This document shows positions 1 through 10,669 of a stretch of DNA of 64,000 bases, piece by piece. Location: contig CM053140.1 of the NCBI GenBank assembly GCA_028571685.1, positions 222,041,323 to 222,105,322 on the forward strand, written 5' to 3'. The notes under the pieces are model-generated. The model was not told where the DNA came from. It saw only the letters and a list, made by a program, of their open reading frames with translations, and did not search any database. Positions within the stretch are counted from its first letter, which is position 1, and every line of letters starts with the position of its first letter. Both the position numbers and the translations under genes were made by a program. The stretch is from Heterohyrax brucei. Lineage: Eukaryota; Chordata; Mammalia; Hyracoidea; Procaviidae.

Positions 1-1586
1 TCTGTAATTCTCCTTTTTTGTTTGGTCTTTCCCTGGCTTTGGCATCAGGGTTATGCTGGCTTCATAGAATGAATTTGGGAATATTCTGTCCCTTCCTATA
101 CTGTAAAATAGACTCCGTAGTACTCGAGATAACTCTTCTGTAAAAGCTTGGTAGAATTCTGCAGTGAAGCCATCTGGGCCAGGGCTTTTTTTCTGTTGGT
201 AGTTTTTTGATGAGTTTTTCAAACTCTTCCTTTGTGATGGGTTTACTAAGTTGTTCTGCTTCACCTTGTGATAACTTTGGTAGGTGATATGAATCACAGA
301 ATTTGTCCATTTCCTCTAGATTTTCAAATTTGTTAGAGTACAGGCTTTCATAGTATTCTGTTATGATATTTTTTATTTCTGTTGGATTTGTTATGACAAC
401 TCCCGTTTCATTTATTATTTGGTTTATTTTTTTCCTTTCCTGTTTTTCTTTAGTAAATTTAGCCAATGGTTTGTCAGTTTTGTTGATCTTTTCGAAAAAA
501 CAGCTTTTGGTCATTTCAATTTTTTCAATTGTTTTTCTGTTCTCTAATTTGTTTAGTTCTGCTCTAATCTTTATGATCTCTTTTTCTTCTGGTGCCAGAG
601 GGGTTCCTCTGTTGTTCTCTCTCTATTTGTTCAACCTGTAGGGTTAGTTCTTTGGTTTGGGTTCTTTGTTTGTTTCAGATGTGTGCATTTATGAAGATAA
701 ACCGACCTCTGAGCACTGCTTTGGCTGTATGCCATAGGTTCTGGTAGGAAGTGTTTTCATTCTCACTGGAATCCATGAATTTCTGTATTTCATCCTTGAT
801 TTCTTCTATAACTCATGGTTTTTTGAGCAAGATGTTGTTCAGTTTCCATGAGTTCCACATTCTATCTATGTTTTTTCTTCTGTTGATTTCAACTTTATAG
901 CTGTATGATCTGATAAGATGCTTAGCATTAATTCAACAGTATGAATTTTGTTGAGAATTGCTTTATATTGTAACACATGGTCTATTCTGGAGAATGTTCC
1001 ATGTGCACTGGAGAAGAAGGTGTGGTTGTCTGCTGATGGATAGAAAGTTCTGTAAAGGTTGATGAGGTCTAGTTGGTTAATTGTGGCAGTAAGGTCTTCT
1101 GTGTCTTTATTAAGATTTTTTTCTAGATGATCTGTCCAATATTGAGAGTGGAGTGTTGAAGTCTCCAACTATTACTGTGGAGTGATCTATCTCATTTTTT
1201 AGTGTAGTCAATGTTTCTTCCATGTATTTAGGTGCTCTAATATTAGGTGCATAAATATTTACTATTGTTAAGTCCTGCCTGTGTAGTGAAGCTTTTGGCA
1301 ATAAATAGTGCCCATTCTTGTCCATGATGGTGGATTTTACATTAAAATCGATTTTATCTGAGATTAAAATTGCACACCAGCTCTTCTTTGTGTGTTGTTA
1401 GCTTGATTTATATTCTTCCATCCTTTAATTTTCAGTTTTTTCCTATCTACGGTGAGTTTCTTGTAGGCAACATATGAATGGGTCATATCTTTTGATCCAA
1501 GATGTCACTCAATGTCTCTTTACTGCAGTATTCAGTCCATTCAAATTCAATGTAATTATTGATAGGTATGTGTTTAGTGCTGTCAT
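1..1586 (-). pseudogene. L1 ORF2 fragment (endonuclease and start of reverse transcriptase), copy A
   Basis: The likely original start is the ATG read from 1586 on the minus strand, just before a degraded 'TLNVNGLN'-like endonuclease start. Frames at 1325-866 retain the endonuclease pieces GDFNTPLS (the Asp/Asn catalytic pair in this family) and ILSDHTAIK (the His-containing SDH motif). Frames at 514-62 continue with the palm-proximal stretch [13 protein letters not shown]. At least three frames are needed to read it, so the protein is not made. The finger, palm and C-terminal parts lie beyond the left edge. Confidence 0.88.
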
Positions 1587-2019
1587 TGTGATGTGTTTAT
1601 TTTTGTGTTGATGTTTTCTCTGTTGTTCTTAGTAATCTGTTCTGGGACTTTCTTTTTTGTAAATTGATTTTTCACCTTTTTCAGGGTTGGTTTTGTGGTT
1701 GTTGAGACTCCTGTATTACATTTCTTGATTTCATACGTTGCATCTTTACTGTGCTTTGCTGCTGCCTCTATGATACCCCTCAATAAACTATGTATAAAGC
1801 GAAGTTTAATTACTACCAGTCTTAGTAACTTCTTCTCCATCTGGAAGGACTGCAATGACTGTAGTACATCCTTCTTTTCAATATAATGACATGATAGTTT
1901 TCACAATATAACCACTGGATCATTTCTTTCACTGTTACAGATTTGACTCAGTTTGGAGCCTCCCCTAACTGTGCAGGTTTCTAGGTGACGTGTCCTGTAT
2001 TTGCTTTTAAAATATAAAG

Positions 2020-2933
2020 TTAGTGGTTTTGTTCTCCTAAGCCAAGAGATTCATTCAGTATTTCTTGTAGCTTTGGTTTGGTTTTTACAAAATCTCTGAG
2101 TTTCTGTTCATCTGTAAATGTCTTGATTTTACTTTCATATTTGAAAGATAGTTTTGCAAGATATGTAATCCTTGGTTGGAAGTTCTTCTCCTTCAAGGCT
2201 TTGAATGTGTCATGACACTGTCTTCATGCCAGCATGGTTTCTGTTGAGAAATCCGATGAAAGTCTACAGGGTTTCCTTCTGAATGTGAGCTTTGCTTTGA
2301 GTCTTGCTGCCTTTAAGAGTTTCTGTTTCTGTTTCATTTCATTAAGCTTGATTATGATATGTCTTGGAGTCTTTCTTTTGAGATCTATATTGAGTGGCAT
2401 TTGGTATGCATCTTGGATATCTATGGTCTCTTCCTTCATGCAACAATTCTCTCTGTGTTCTCAACTGTCTCGCCCTGTTCAGGAACTCCAATTCATTGTA
2501 TATTGTTCCTCTTAATAGAGTCCCACATGCTTCTTAATCCTTCATTTTTCTTGTTTCTTTTTTGTGATTCTCCTCATAGATGCTGGACTTAGTGGCTCTG
2601 TCTTCCAAGTCAGAAAATCTCTTTTCCCTTTGTTCCATTCTGCTTTCTTGGCTTTGAATTGACGTTTCTATGGCTTTGATTTTTTTCTTGATTTGTTGGA
2701 TTTCAGTGTTCCATCAGATCAAACACTTTGCTTAATTTTTCATTTTGCTGTGCTGCATTTTGTATAAGGTCTAAGAGGGCTCTGTAAATAGTCTTTTTGT
2801 ATTCACCTTCCAATAGTTTCGGAAAAGTTTCTTCATCTGGGAAATTCTTTGGTGCTTTGTTTGGGGGGCATTCTAAAGCCCTGGGTGATTTCTTCATTAC
2901 TCTTTTCTCCAGAGTTTGTTGCTTTTGGTGCAT
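2020..2933 (-). pseudogene. L1 ORF1 remnant, copy A
   Basis: The minus-strand frame starting near 2933 reads MHQKQQTL, then an acidic PDEETF stretch and the coiled-coil start (NAAQQNEKLSKVFDLMEH). A later frame at 2439-2224 keeps the C-terminal RNA-binding motifs KRKTPRHIIIKLNEM and the FRRKPCRLSSDFSTET segment. The stop corresponds to 2022-2020. Frameshifts and stops separate the coiled coil from the RNA-recognition part. It is the same gene as the intact ORF1 at 13898-14857. Confidence 0.85.
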
Positions 2934-3757
2934 CACATGAATCAATAAAGACTGAGAGAGTTGCTGTGAGGATGGACCACAGTTGTTTCTCTAGGCCTTC
3001 TTAAAAAGAAAGGTAAAAGGTATCTGACAACTTCCAAAGTCAGTCAGGTTTTCAGGTGCACAGATCTCTCTTCCAAGCTGGCAAAGTAAGCACCTCTATT
3101 TCCAACCCCAGATGTGATGCATTAGTTCAAAATACAGAAAGCTACAGCCCTGTTGGCATCTGCTTCTGGACCCCAACTGTATGCGACACTGTGTAGAATA
3201 CTGCTTTTCCACCAGAAAAGCACTCTCCTCTGGGCAGGTGCTGCCTCCCAAGGTAGGAATTAGGTCCCACTGAGGCCTTGGTATGGGTATTTTCACCTCC
3301 CAGTGGAACAAGATGGCATCCCACACAAGCATCCTGCCCGCCTCGGTACAGGCTACTCAGTGGGGGAGGCAGAAAGAGAGGCCAAAGTGCTGATATGCAC
3401 AGAGTCTAAAGCTGGGATTTGAAAATGTGGCAATTTTGCCTGCGATCCCACCAGCTGTGTGTCTGAAATTAGCTGCTAGTTAAGTCCCAGCTCCAACCAC
3501 TGGCTAAGATAGAGAAAAATAGTTAAAATGGTGAGTTACCTTCAGTCTGTGAAAGCCAACACTCACCAACAGTGGGGGACGACAAAAAGGAGAAGGTCTT
3601 CCTTTCAGCGATATGAAGTTCAAATTAATAACCCCATGCTGTTTCCTAGGGCTCTCTGGGTGCCCAGAAGATTCCATTTAATTATCAGTTCAGGTCTTGA
3701 TTTTCAGAGGGATTTAGGGAGACGTGTGTTTAGTCTGCCATCTTGACTCCACCTCCC
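2934..3757 (-). promoter_or_regulatory. L1 5' UTR / internal promoter, copy A, single monomer
   Basis: This is the non-coding leader of copy A. It has the 5' terminal motif CAAGATGG (reverse complement seen near 3739-3746) and one internal CAAGATGGC motif near 3308. Both fit the YY1 core that positions L1 transcription in other mammals; that role is inferred from family knowledge. Unlike copies B and C, I see only one copy of the roughly 200-bp internal unit. Confidence 0.7.
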
Positions 3758-3934
3758 ACATTGGAATATTTTAATTGTACATTCATTTCTTTAATATGTG
3801 AAGAAGACTTACAAATTGCTATTTCTTGTGTGAGTTCCAATACGTTGTGTTTTCTAAATAAGAATTTATCTTTTTAATTTAAATTACAAAATGTATTAGC
3901 ATAAGTTTCATTATACTGCATTTAAATTTTTTCA

Positions 3935-4085
3935 CATCTGTAGTAGTGGTTAAGTGTTACAAGCTACTAACCATAAAGTTGGCAGTTCAAATCCACCAGG
4001 CGCTCCTTGGAAACTCTATGGGGCAGTTCTACTCTGTCAATAGGGTCACTATGATTGAGAATCATTTCAACAACAGTGTGTTTGG
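3935..4085 (+). mobile_element. AfroSINE-type SINE
   Basis: A sense copy of the tRNA-derived SINE: TAGTGGTTAAG (A-box region), CAGTTCAAATCCACCAGG (B-box region), CTATGGGGCAGTTCTACTCT, then a degraded 3' tail. The extreme 5' end is diverged. Confidence 0.85.
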
Positions 4086-4096
4086 TTTATAGCATT

Positions 4097-4226
4097 TTTG
4101 GAGCCCTGGTGGCACTGCTAAGCTAGGATCAGCAGTTCAAATCCATCTCCTTGGGAACCCTAAGGGGCAGTTGTATTACATCTTACAGAGTTGTTACAGG
4201 TCAGAATGGTCTTGATGGCAAGGGGT
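4097..4226 (+). mobile_element. AfroSINE-type SINE
   Basis: It begins with GGAGCCCTGGTGGCACTG, retains the B-box-like CAGTTCAAATCCA and ends at TTGATGGCAAGG. The A-box region is shortened. Confidence 0.85.
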
Positions 4227-4234
4227 AGTATCTT

Positions 4235-4480
4235 CAGTAATATTCTGTTTTCCATTTCTGATATTAATCATCTGTGCTTTTCCTCTTGTTCACCCTTGCT
4301 TGTATATTTTTCTATTTCGTTTATTCTTTTAAAAATTGCCTTTTTGCTTTGTTGGTTTCTTGCAGTAACTTTGTTTTTGTTTCATTAGTGCTTGCTTTCA
4401 TCGTTATTTTTCATTTTTGTTATTTCATTGCCTTTAACTTGCTATTCTTCTTCTACATTTTGAAGTGAATAATTTGTCAC
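4235..4480 (-). mobile_element. Ancient L1 (L1M-like) ORF2 fragment
   Basis: The T-rich stretch matches the antisense of the reverse-transcriptase leader region of old mammalian L1s, recognisable by TTTTTGCTTTGTTGGTTTC followed by TTGTTTTTGTTTCATT. It is heavily diverged, so the boundaries are approximate. Confidence 0.45.
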
Positions 4481-4555
4481 TGATTTTCAGGCTTTTTTTT
4501 AGCATATCAATTTGAATGTATAAATTTTTCTTTAGACATAGGTTAACTGAACTGC

Positions 4556-4620
4556 AGAAGCCCTGCTGGTGCAGTGATTAAGCTTGGAGATTCAAACCCA
4601 ATGCCACTCTATAGGAAAAA
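4556..4620 (+). mobile_element. AfroSINE fragment
   Basis: A short degraded SINE start (AGCCCTGCTGGTGCAGTG, then a shortened body) lies directly before the L1 3' UTR-like element. Confidence 0.55.
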
Positions 4621-4639
4621 AGATGTAGCATTCTGTTTT

Positions 4640-5560
4640 TATATAGATGTACAGCCTTGAAATGACAAGATTATGGAAGCTCCATAGATGCATCCAAACT
4701 CACTGCAGGACTGAATTACTGGGCTGAAGGCTGTAGGGGCAATGATATCATGGAGCATCTAGCTCAACCGACATAATACAGTTTAGAAACAAAGTGTTGT
4801 ATGTTCTGTTTGGTGGGTAGTATCTGGGTCTTAAAAGCTTGTGAGCAGCTATCTAAGATACTCCACCATTTTAACTCTGTCTGGCACAAACGAGAATGAA
4901 AAAAACCAAGAATTAGTCTAAAGGACATTAATGGACTAAAATTACCACAGCCTCCACTGGACTGAGTCCACTACAGTTAAGTAGTGCCAAGCTACCAATA
5001 CTGACTGCCTTGATAGTGATCATAGCAGATGGTCCTGGACAGAGCTGGAAAAAAATGTAGAACAAAATTCTAACCCACAAAATAAGATCAGACTTATTTG
5101 CCTGGTGGAGACTGGAGAAACTGAGTGTACAGCTCCCATGAAAGCCTTTGCCATCGAGCTGATTCAGACTCATAGTGACCCTAGAGAATGAAGTGGAACT
5201 GCCCCACAGAGTTTCCAACGATACAAACTGCTGAGGTTTTTGTTAGTAGCCTAACACTTAACCACTTCGCCACCAGGGTTTCCGGATAGCCCTCAGGTAC
5301 CCTCTTATCTCAGTAATGAAGTCACGTCTCAGATTTTCTCTTCTGTCAAAGACAGGACAGGTGCATAAAACAAAATAAGACTAACAGGACACGGGCAGCC
5401 CAAGGGAAGGGACTAGAAGGCAGGAGGGGACAGGAAAGCTGGTAATACAGGGAATCCAAGGTTGATTAGGGGAAAATATTGACATATCATAGGTTGGTAA
5501 CCAATGTCCAAAAAAGTATGTACACTAATTGTTTCATTAGAAACTAGTCTTTTTTTTTAA
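4640..5560 (+). mobile_element. Old L1 3' UTR (type B), interrupted by an antisense SINE
   Basis: The sequence parallels 11340-12225 block by block: CATGGAAGCTTCATA-like start, GGGTCTTAAAAGCTTGTGAG, AACCACAGCCTCCA(C/T)TGGACT, an AGAGCTGGA(G)AAAATGTAGA block and, after the SINE, the AAGGGACTAGAAGG...GCTGGTAA block and TTGTTTCATTAGAAACTAG. It is a 5'-truncated copy holding only the untranslated 3' end of an older L1 subfamily. The SINE at 5139-5283 splits it. Confidence 0.7.
5139..5283 (-). mobile_element. AfroSINE inserted in an L1 3' UTR
   Basis: The reverse complement of the SINE is clear: TGCCATCGAGCTGATTCAGA at the left, ACTGCCCCACAGAGTTTCC in the middle and AACCACTTCGCCACCAGGGT at the right end. 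It interrupts the type-B L1 3' UTR. Confidence 0.88.
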
Positions 5561-5569
5561 ACCTTTGCC

Positions 5570-6041
5570 CTAGATTAAATTGTGTCCCCTAAATAAGTGT
5601 CAACTTGGTTAGGCCATGATTCCCCATATTGTGTGGTTATCCTTCATCATGTGATTGTAATTTTCTGTTAAAGAGGATTAGGGTGATACTGTAACATCTT
5701 TACTAAAGTCGCATCCCCGATTCAGTGTAAAGAGAATTTCCATGGGATGTAGCCTGCACCACCTTTTATCTTAAATGAGATAAAAGGAAAGGGAACAAGT
5801 AGAGGTGGGGACTTCATACCACCTAGCAAGCAGTGCTAGGATCAGAGTGCTTCCTGACTGAAGAAGTTCCTACTAGTCCAGGGGAAGAAAGATCATAAGG
5901 ACCTTCCTTCAGCGCCAAGAGGAAGCTTATACATGAAGCTGATACACTCAGTTTGAACTTACAAGGACTGCAAGAAAATAAATTCATTAGAGCCATCCAC
6001 CTATTGTGTTTCTGTTATAGCAACACTAGGTAACTAAGGCA
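5570..6041 (+). mobile_element. Solo-LTR-like element (MaLR-type), copy 1
   Basis: About 470 bp sharing the order of blocks with 6975-7471 and, reversed, 30295-30813: ATTGTGTCCCC, GGCCATGATTCCC, a GAGATAAAAGGAAAGGGA block, GGGGACTTCATACCACC, AAGGACCTTCCTTCAG, an AATAAA at 5979 and the end TGTTATAGCAACACTAGGTA. The layout resembles mammalian apparent LTR retrotransposons (MaLR/ERVL). No internal coding region is attached. The family name is my inference. Confidence 0.6.
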
Positions 6042-6077
6042 ATCTTTACCTAAAATATAATAATATGAATAATAGAA

Positions 6078-6126
6078 GGACGCAGGGAGGTTGGGAGGGA
6101 GGGAAGGAGAGAGGGAGGAAGGAATG
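6078..6126. repeat. Purine-rich simple repeat (GGGA/GGAA)n
   Basis: A run of GGGA, GGAA and GAGA units with occasional interruptions. It is low-complexity sequence with no coding potential. Confidence 0.8.
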
Positions 6127-6144
6127 AAAATTCATTCATTTTGC

Positions 6145-6240
6145 AGCCTTGGAAACCCTCTCAGGCAGTTCTCCTATGTTATATAGGATCTCTATGAGTT
6201 GGAATTGATTCTTTGTTGACGGATTGGTTTTGGTAACTGA
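6145..6240 (+). mobile_element. AfroSINE 3' fragment
   Basis: It contains only the distal half of the SINE: CAGCCTTGGAAACCCTCTCA through TCTATGAGTTGGAATTGATT and the GGATTGGTTTTGG tail. Confidence 0.75.
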
Positions 6241-6287
6241 GTTTAGAAATTTTGATGCATATTTCATAACCAGTTAACTGAAAGTAA

Positions 6288-6470
6288 GAAACCCCGGTGC
6301 TGCAGCGATTAAGAGTTTGGATGCTAAATGAAAGGTCAGCACTATCTGCTCTGTAGTAGAAAGATGTGATAGTCTTTTTCCATAAAGATTAACACCTTAA
6401 TGAGGAAAGTCTACACTGTCCTATAGGACCACTGGGAGTCACAGCAAATTTTACGGCAACAAGTACAATT
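6288..6470 (+). mobile_element. AfroSINE, long-body variant
   Basis: A sense SINE with the extra middle segment AGAAAGATGTGATAGTCT...AAAGATTA found in the longer subfamily, followed by TGTCCTATAGGACCACTGGG. Confidence 0.75.
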
Positions 6471-6495
6471 TTGAGGGGGTTATTACTGTTGTTAT

Positions 6496-6650
6496 GGAGC
6501 TCTAGTGGCACTGCGATTAGGACCTATGACTGCTAATCAGAAGGTCAGCAGTTCACATCCACTAGCAGTTCCTTGGAAACCCCGCAGTTCTGTTTTGTCC
6601 TAAAGGGTTGCTTGAGTCAAAATAAACTTGATGGAAGTGGACTTTTTCAG
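6496..6650 (+). mobile_element. AfroSINE-type SINE
   Basis: It starts ATGGAGCTCTAGTGGCACTG, carries AAGGTCAGCAGTTCACATCC and ends CTTGATGGAAGTGG. Confidence 0.8.
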
Positions 6651-6974
6651 TGGGTGTTATTGTTATAGTTCATTTTTCTGTTTAATTAAATATTCACCTT
6701 CTTTGTTGCTCTTGTTTTTTCTTACCTTTCCTTGTTTCTGTGTAAGATCAACTTTCTTCTGCTCAAATATCTTCCATTGTAATGTTTTTCAGGTAGGTTC
6801 GCTGATGACAAATTCTCCCAGTTTTGTTTTACCGGAAATTCCTTTAACTTAATTTTATTTATCTGTGCATTACTTTTTAAAATTTTCTTCTTAGATTTTA
6901 TTGTGCTTTAAGTGAAAGATTACAGTGCACATTAGTTTTTCATTGAAAAATTTATACTGAAATTGTTTTGTGAC

Positions 6975-7471
6975 TGTCATGGAGTGAATTGTGTTCCCTC
7001 AAAAACGTGTGTGACAGTTTTGCTGGGCCATGATTCCTAGTATTGTGTGATATTCCTCCATGCTGTAAATTCTGCCTCCACGATGTTAATGAGGGTAGAT
7101 AGGTGGCAGTTATGTTAGTGGGGCAGTACTCAATGCATAAGATCGTATCCTGCCTTAGGGCAGTGTCATGAAATATAAAGGAAAGGGAGGCAAATGGAGA
7201 TTTGGGGGACCACATGCCACCAACAAAGCCATGCTGGGAGCTGAGTGCATCCTTTAGAAAGGACTGGGGTCTCTGAGACTCAGAAACTTTCAGTCCAGAG
7301 GAAGATTAATGACAAGGACCTTCCTCCAGAACCACCAGAGAAAGCCTTCTGCTGTAGCTGACACCCTGAATTTGAACTTTTAGCTTACTGGACTATGACA
7401 AAATAAAATTTCCCTTTTTGAAGCCATCTACTTGTGCTATTTCTATTATAGCAGCACCAGTTGACTGAGAC
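6975..7471 (+). mobile_element. Solo-LTR-like element (MaLR-type), copy 2, with target duplication
   Basis: The element starts TGTCATGGAGTGAATTGTGT and ends ...GACTGAGAC. TGTGAC directly precedes it (6969-6974) and directly follows it (7472-7477), so a 5-6 bp target duplication is visible. Deleting the element and one repeat rebuilds an uninterrupted L1 3' UTR. It has an AATAAA at 7402 and shares its blocks with 5570-6041. Confidence 0.7.
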
Positions 7472-7669
7472 TGTGACAATCTCCACAGTGTGTTGGCTCT
7501 CTCTCCTGTTCTCTTTCTACCCTGTTCCCTATGACTACTTGTCCAGTTTTCATGTCCCTTCTTGATTTCTCAGTTATTGTTTTGGGGCAGGTGTTACCCA
7601 TTTGGTCTTGTATACTTGATTAAATTAAAAGCACTTTCCTACATATATTATTGCATGATTCATCAAAAG

Positions 7670-7832
7670 ACAAAGCAAAACTCATTGCTGTTGAGTTGAC
7701 TCCAGCTCGTAGTGATCCTGTAGGACAAAGTAGAAGTGCCCCATAAAGGTTCAAGGAATGCCTGGTAGATTCAGACTGCCAAACTTTTGGTTACCAGCTG
7801 TAGCTCTTAATGACTATGTCACCAGGGTTTCC
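7670..7832 (-). mobile_element. AfroSINE
   Basis: Reverse-complement SINE: ATTGCTGTTGAGTTGACTCC, AGAAGTGCCCCATAAAGGTT, CAAACTTTTGGTTACCAGC, ATGTCACCAGGGTTTCCC. It is inserted in the old L1. Confidence 0.85.
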
Positions 7833-7884
7833 CATTTGTTTTATAATCCTGTTTAAATAAATTCCCTTTCATAACTCTGTCTAA

Positions 7885-8002
7885 TCTGTAGCTCATAGTG
7901 ACTCATAGCAACCCTACAGGACAAAGTAGAACTGTCCCATAGTTTCCCTGGCATTTTAGTTAGCAGCCATAGTTCTTAACCACTGCATCACCAGGATTTC
8001 AG
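7885..8002 (-). mobile_element. AfroSINE, 3' tail missing
   Basis: Reverse-complement SINE running from TAGTGACTCATAGCAACCCT to CACTGCATCACCAGGATTTC, inserted in the same old L1. Confidence 0.82.
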
Positions 8003-8152
8003 AATTGAGTTGGTGGCAACTGCTTTCATTTTCTGAGTTTACTTTTTGGATGAAAGGTGGACGTTAGGGATGGATTCAGTTCTGATTCAGCAGGGTATCT
8101 GGAGACAACAGTTTTGGTGATTCCTTCAGTCCATGTCAGACCCACTAACAGG

Positions 8153-8178
8153 TTTGTGTGTGTGTGTATGTGTGTGAA
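8153..8178. repeat. (GT)n microsatellite
   Basis: A short interrupted GT run (GTGTGTGTGTGTATGTGTGTG) inside the L1 3' UTR. Confidence 0.8.
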
Positions 8179-8784
8179 TTTTAATTTTGTTCTATGTTTT
8201 TCACCACTCTGCCCAGGATCCTCTGTTGTAATCCCTGTAAGAGCAGTCAGTGGTGGTAGCTGGGCACCTTCTAGTTATTCTGGGCTCAATTTGGTGGGAG
8301 CTATAGTTCATGTGATTAAATTAGTCCTTTGAGCTAATATTTTTCTTGTATCTTTTGCTTTCTTCATTTTTCTGTCCTTCGAACGGCATAAGACCATGGC
8401 TACTTGCAAGCTTTTAAGACCCCAGATACAACTCACTAATGTAGGATATAAAACATTTTCCTTATGAACTATGTTATGGAAGTTGACCTAGATTTCCCCT
8501 GAGACCGTGGTCCCTTGGCCTCATCCCCAGTAACTCTGTTCATCAAGGTGTTTGTGTGGTCTGAGAGGTAATAAAGACTGCCTTGATCAAGTCATGCTGA
8601 CTTCTCCTAAATTGTGTTTTGTCTTTCCCTTTAATAAACATATCTTGTCTACTATCTAGTTACTACTTTTCTCTCCCTATCCTTCTCCCTTGGAACCATC
8701 AAAGATTTTTGTTATTGTTATTGTTTTCCCCATGTGTAAAACTTCTTGGGTGTTTTTATAATAGTAATCTCAGACGATATTTGT

Positions 8785-9342
8785 CCTTTTCTGATTGATT
8801 TATTTCACTCAGTATACAGATCTCCAGATTCATCCATGCGAGATGTTTTACTGATTCAACATTGCTCTGTATTCTATTGTATGCAGATACCATAATTTGT
8901 TCATCCACTAATTTGTTGAGGGATATAATTGTACCATTTTATATTCCCACCAGCAGTGCACAAGAGTTTCAATCTCCCTACAACTCTATAACATTTGTTA
9001 TTTCCAGTTATTTTTTATTTTATTTTTTTAATTAGTACTAATGTCAGCGTGACACGGTAGTTCATTGTGGATTTGATTTGGATTTCTCTAATGACTAATG
9101 GTAGTAAACATGTCATCATGTATCTGTTAGCAATTTGGATGTCTTCTTTGGTGAAGTGTTTTTTCAAATCTTTTGCGCACTTTTTAAAGTGGATTATTTG
9201 TCTTCTTCTTGATGAAATGTTGAGGAATTATAGATTTTAGGTATTAGAATCTGTCAGATATCCCATAGTCAGTTTTTTCCTCAGTTTGTAGGTTATCTTA
9301 TTATTCTTTTGCTGAAGTCATTTGATGAGAAGTGTTTTATAT
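8785..9342 (-). pseudogene. L1 ORF2 C-terminal remnant
   Basis: The antisense sequence corresponds to the end of ORF2: the block around TATTTCACTCAGTATACAGA (ORF2 end), ATTCCCACCAGCAGTGC (the cysteine-containing C-terminal segment) and the upstream 'KRHMRT' region. It is highly diverged with many stops. Confidence 0.6.
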
Positions 9343-9344
9343 TT

Positions 9345-10428
9345 ATTTATTTTAAACATTTTATTGTGCTTTAAGTGAAAGATTACAATCTAAGTCAATT
9401 TGTCGTACAAAACCCTGCACACACACTGCTGTACAGCTCTAGCTGCTCTCCCTGCCCTACAGCAGCACACTCCTCTTTTTTACCCTGTACTTCCTGTATT
9501 CATTCAATCAACTCCTGTCCCTCTTTCTCCACCTTACCATCTCACCTCTTGTCAGGAGCTTCTCCAACAACTTCATAAATATATTTAAGCCAAGAAGCAC
9601 ACTGTTCACCAGCAGAACTTTATGTCCAATAATTGAGTCCAGTCTTTGTCTGGGAGTTGATGTTTGTACTGGTTTCAGCTCTGGGTCAGCAGAGTCCAGG
9701 CACCATGTCCTCAGGGGATGCTCCAGGATGTTGGACCATCAAGTGTTGTCTTTTAGAGGAGCTATAAATGTACACCCCCATTTTTCTCCCTCTATGTTAG
9801 GGACTCCTCATTGTGTTCCCTGTCAGGGCAGTCATTGGTGGTGGCTGGGTACCACCTAGTTGATCTGGTTTCATCCTGATGTAGTCTTTGAATCCTATGG
9901 CCCTTTTGTTTCTAGGGCTCATAATTTCCTCATGTCTTTGATGTCCTTCATTCTTTTCTGCTCCAAGTAGATTAAGACCAGTTGATACTACTTAGGTGGC
10001 AGCTTGTTAGATATTAAGACTCCAAGTACTGTTCAACAAAATGGGATGCAGAAAATTTTCTTTAAAAACAAACAAAAACTTGGTTATGCCAATTAACCTA
10101 GATGTCTCTTAAAATCATGTTCCCCAGACTCCTACCCTTGCTACTCTGTCTTCCAAAATGTTGGGCTGTATTTAATAAATCGCTTAGTTGTTGGTATAGT
10201 CCAGCAGTGTTAATTGCCCTCCTATCTCATAGTGTTACTCCCTTCACTTAACCCAACTTGTGTCTACTGTTTAATCTACAGATACCACTCTCCCTTCCAT
10301 TCTTCCCTTGTAACCATCGAAGATTCTTCTGTGCTGAAACCTCTTCTTGAGTCCTTAAAATAGTGGTCTCATACAATATTTGTCCTTTTGTGACTACTTT
10401 AGCTCAGCATAATGTCTTCCAGATGGCT
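9345..10428 (-). mobile_element. L1 3' UTR, antisense
   Basis: It begins with the L1 3' terminus (ATTTTATTGTGCTTTAAGTG) and runs antisense through TTCCCTGTCAGGGCAGTCAT, the CATTCTTTTCTGCTCCAAG block and GGCAGCTTGTTAGATATTAA, ending near CTCAGCATAATGTCTTCCAG at the ORF2 end. It is 5' truncated with no ORF2 body, and lies opposite the sense 3' UTR at 10670-11293. Confidence 0.75.
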
Positions 10429-10429
10429 C

Positions 10430-10660
10430 GATGTTGTAAAAAAAGAGGAAGATCTTCAATGAGATGGATTGACACAGTGGCCGCAACAATGGGCTTGCAC
10501 CAAGTCCACAATTGTGTACTTTGGACATCATATCAAATGGGACCAGTCCCTGAAGAAGGAAATCACACTTGGTAAAGTAAAAGGCCAGAAAAAAAAAACA
10601 GGAAGACCCTCGATGAGGTGGTTTCACAAGTGGCTATAACAATGGGCTGAAGCATAACAA
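10430..10660 (+). mobile_element. RTE (BovB-like) LINE 3' fragments, tandem
   Basis: Two partial copies of the segment AAAAGAGGAAGATCTTCAAT / GATGAGATGGATTGACACAG, with TACTTTGGACATCATATCAA and GGACCAGTCCCTGAAGAAGG between them. These encode the end of an RTE-type ORF (GHI.R-type, then R.RWLD-like). The same blocks occur in order at 12480-12680. Confidence 0.65.
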
Positions 10661-10669
10661 CAATGGAAA

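Larger units (their letters stand above)
1..3757 (-). mobile_element. L1 retrotransposon copy A, antisense, 3' part outside the window
   Basis: Reading the minus strand from 3757 leftward gives the standard L1 order: a 5' UTR beginning with a GAGTCAAGATGGC-type start, a broken ORF1, a spacer, then the endonuclease and the start of the reverse transcriptase of ORF2, which runs off the left edge. The order and wording match the better preserved copies at 12904-20036 and 31490-36589. Many substitutions, frameshifts and stops mark it as an old, dead copy. The right boundary near 3757 is the L1 5' end. A target duplication cannot be checked because the 3' end lies outside the window. Confidence 0.92.
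6885..9342 (-). mobile_element. Old 5'-truncated L1, antisense, nested with an LTR and two SINEs
   Basis: The left end ATTTTATTGTGCTTTAAGTG is the reverse complement of an L1 3' terminus. Removing the LTR at 6975-7471 and the SINEs at 7670-7832 and 7885-8002 restores a continuous antisense L1 3' UTR. It goes on through GCTTTTAAGACCCCAGATAC (8412) and into the ORF2 C-terminus at about 8785-9342 (TTCCCACCAGCAGTGCA block). It is 5' truncated at about 9342. Confidence 0.75.

Noticed and set aside
5570-7471. A provirus bounded by the two LTR-like elements in the same orientation
   Set aside because: The interval between them holds SINEs and an antisense L1 tail, not gag or pol, and the second element has its own target duplication.
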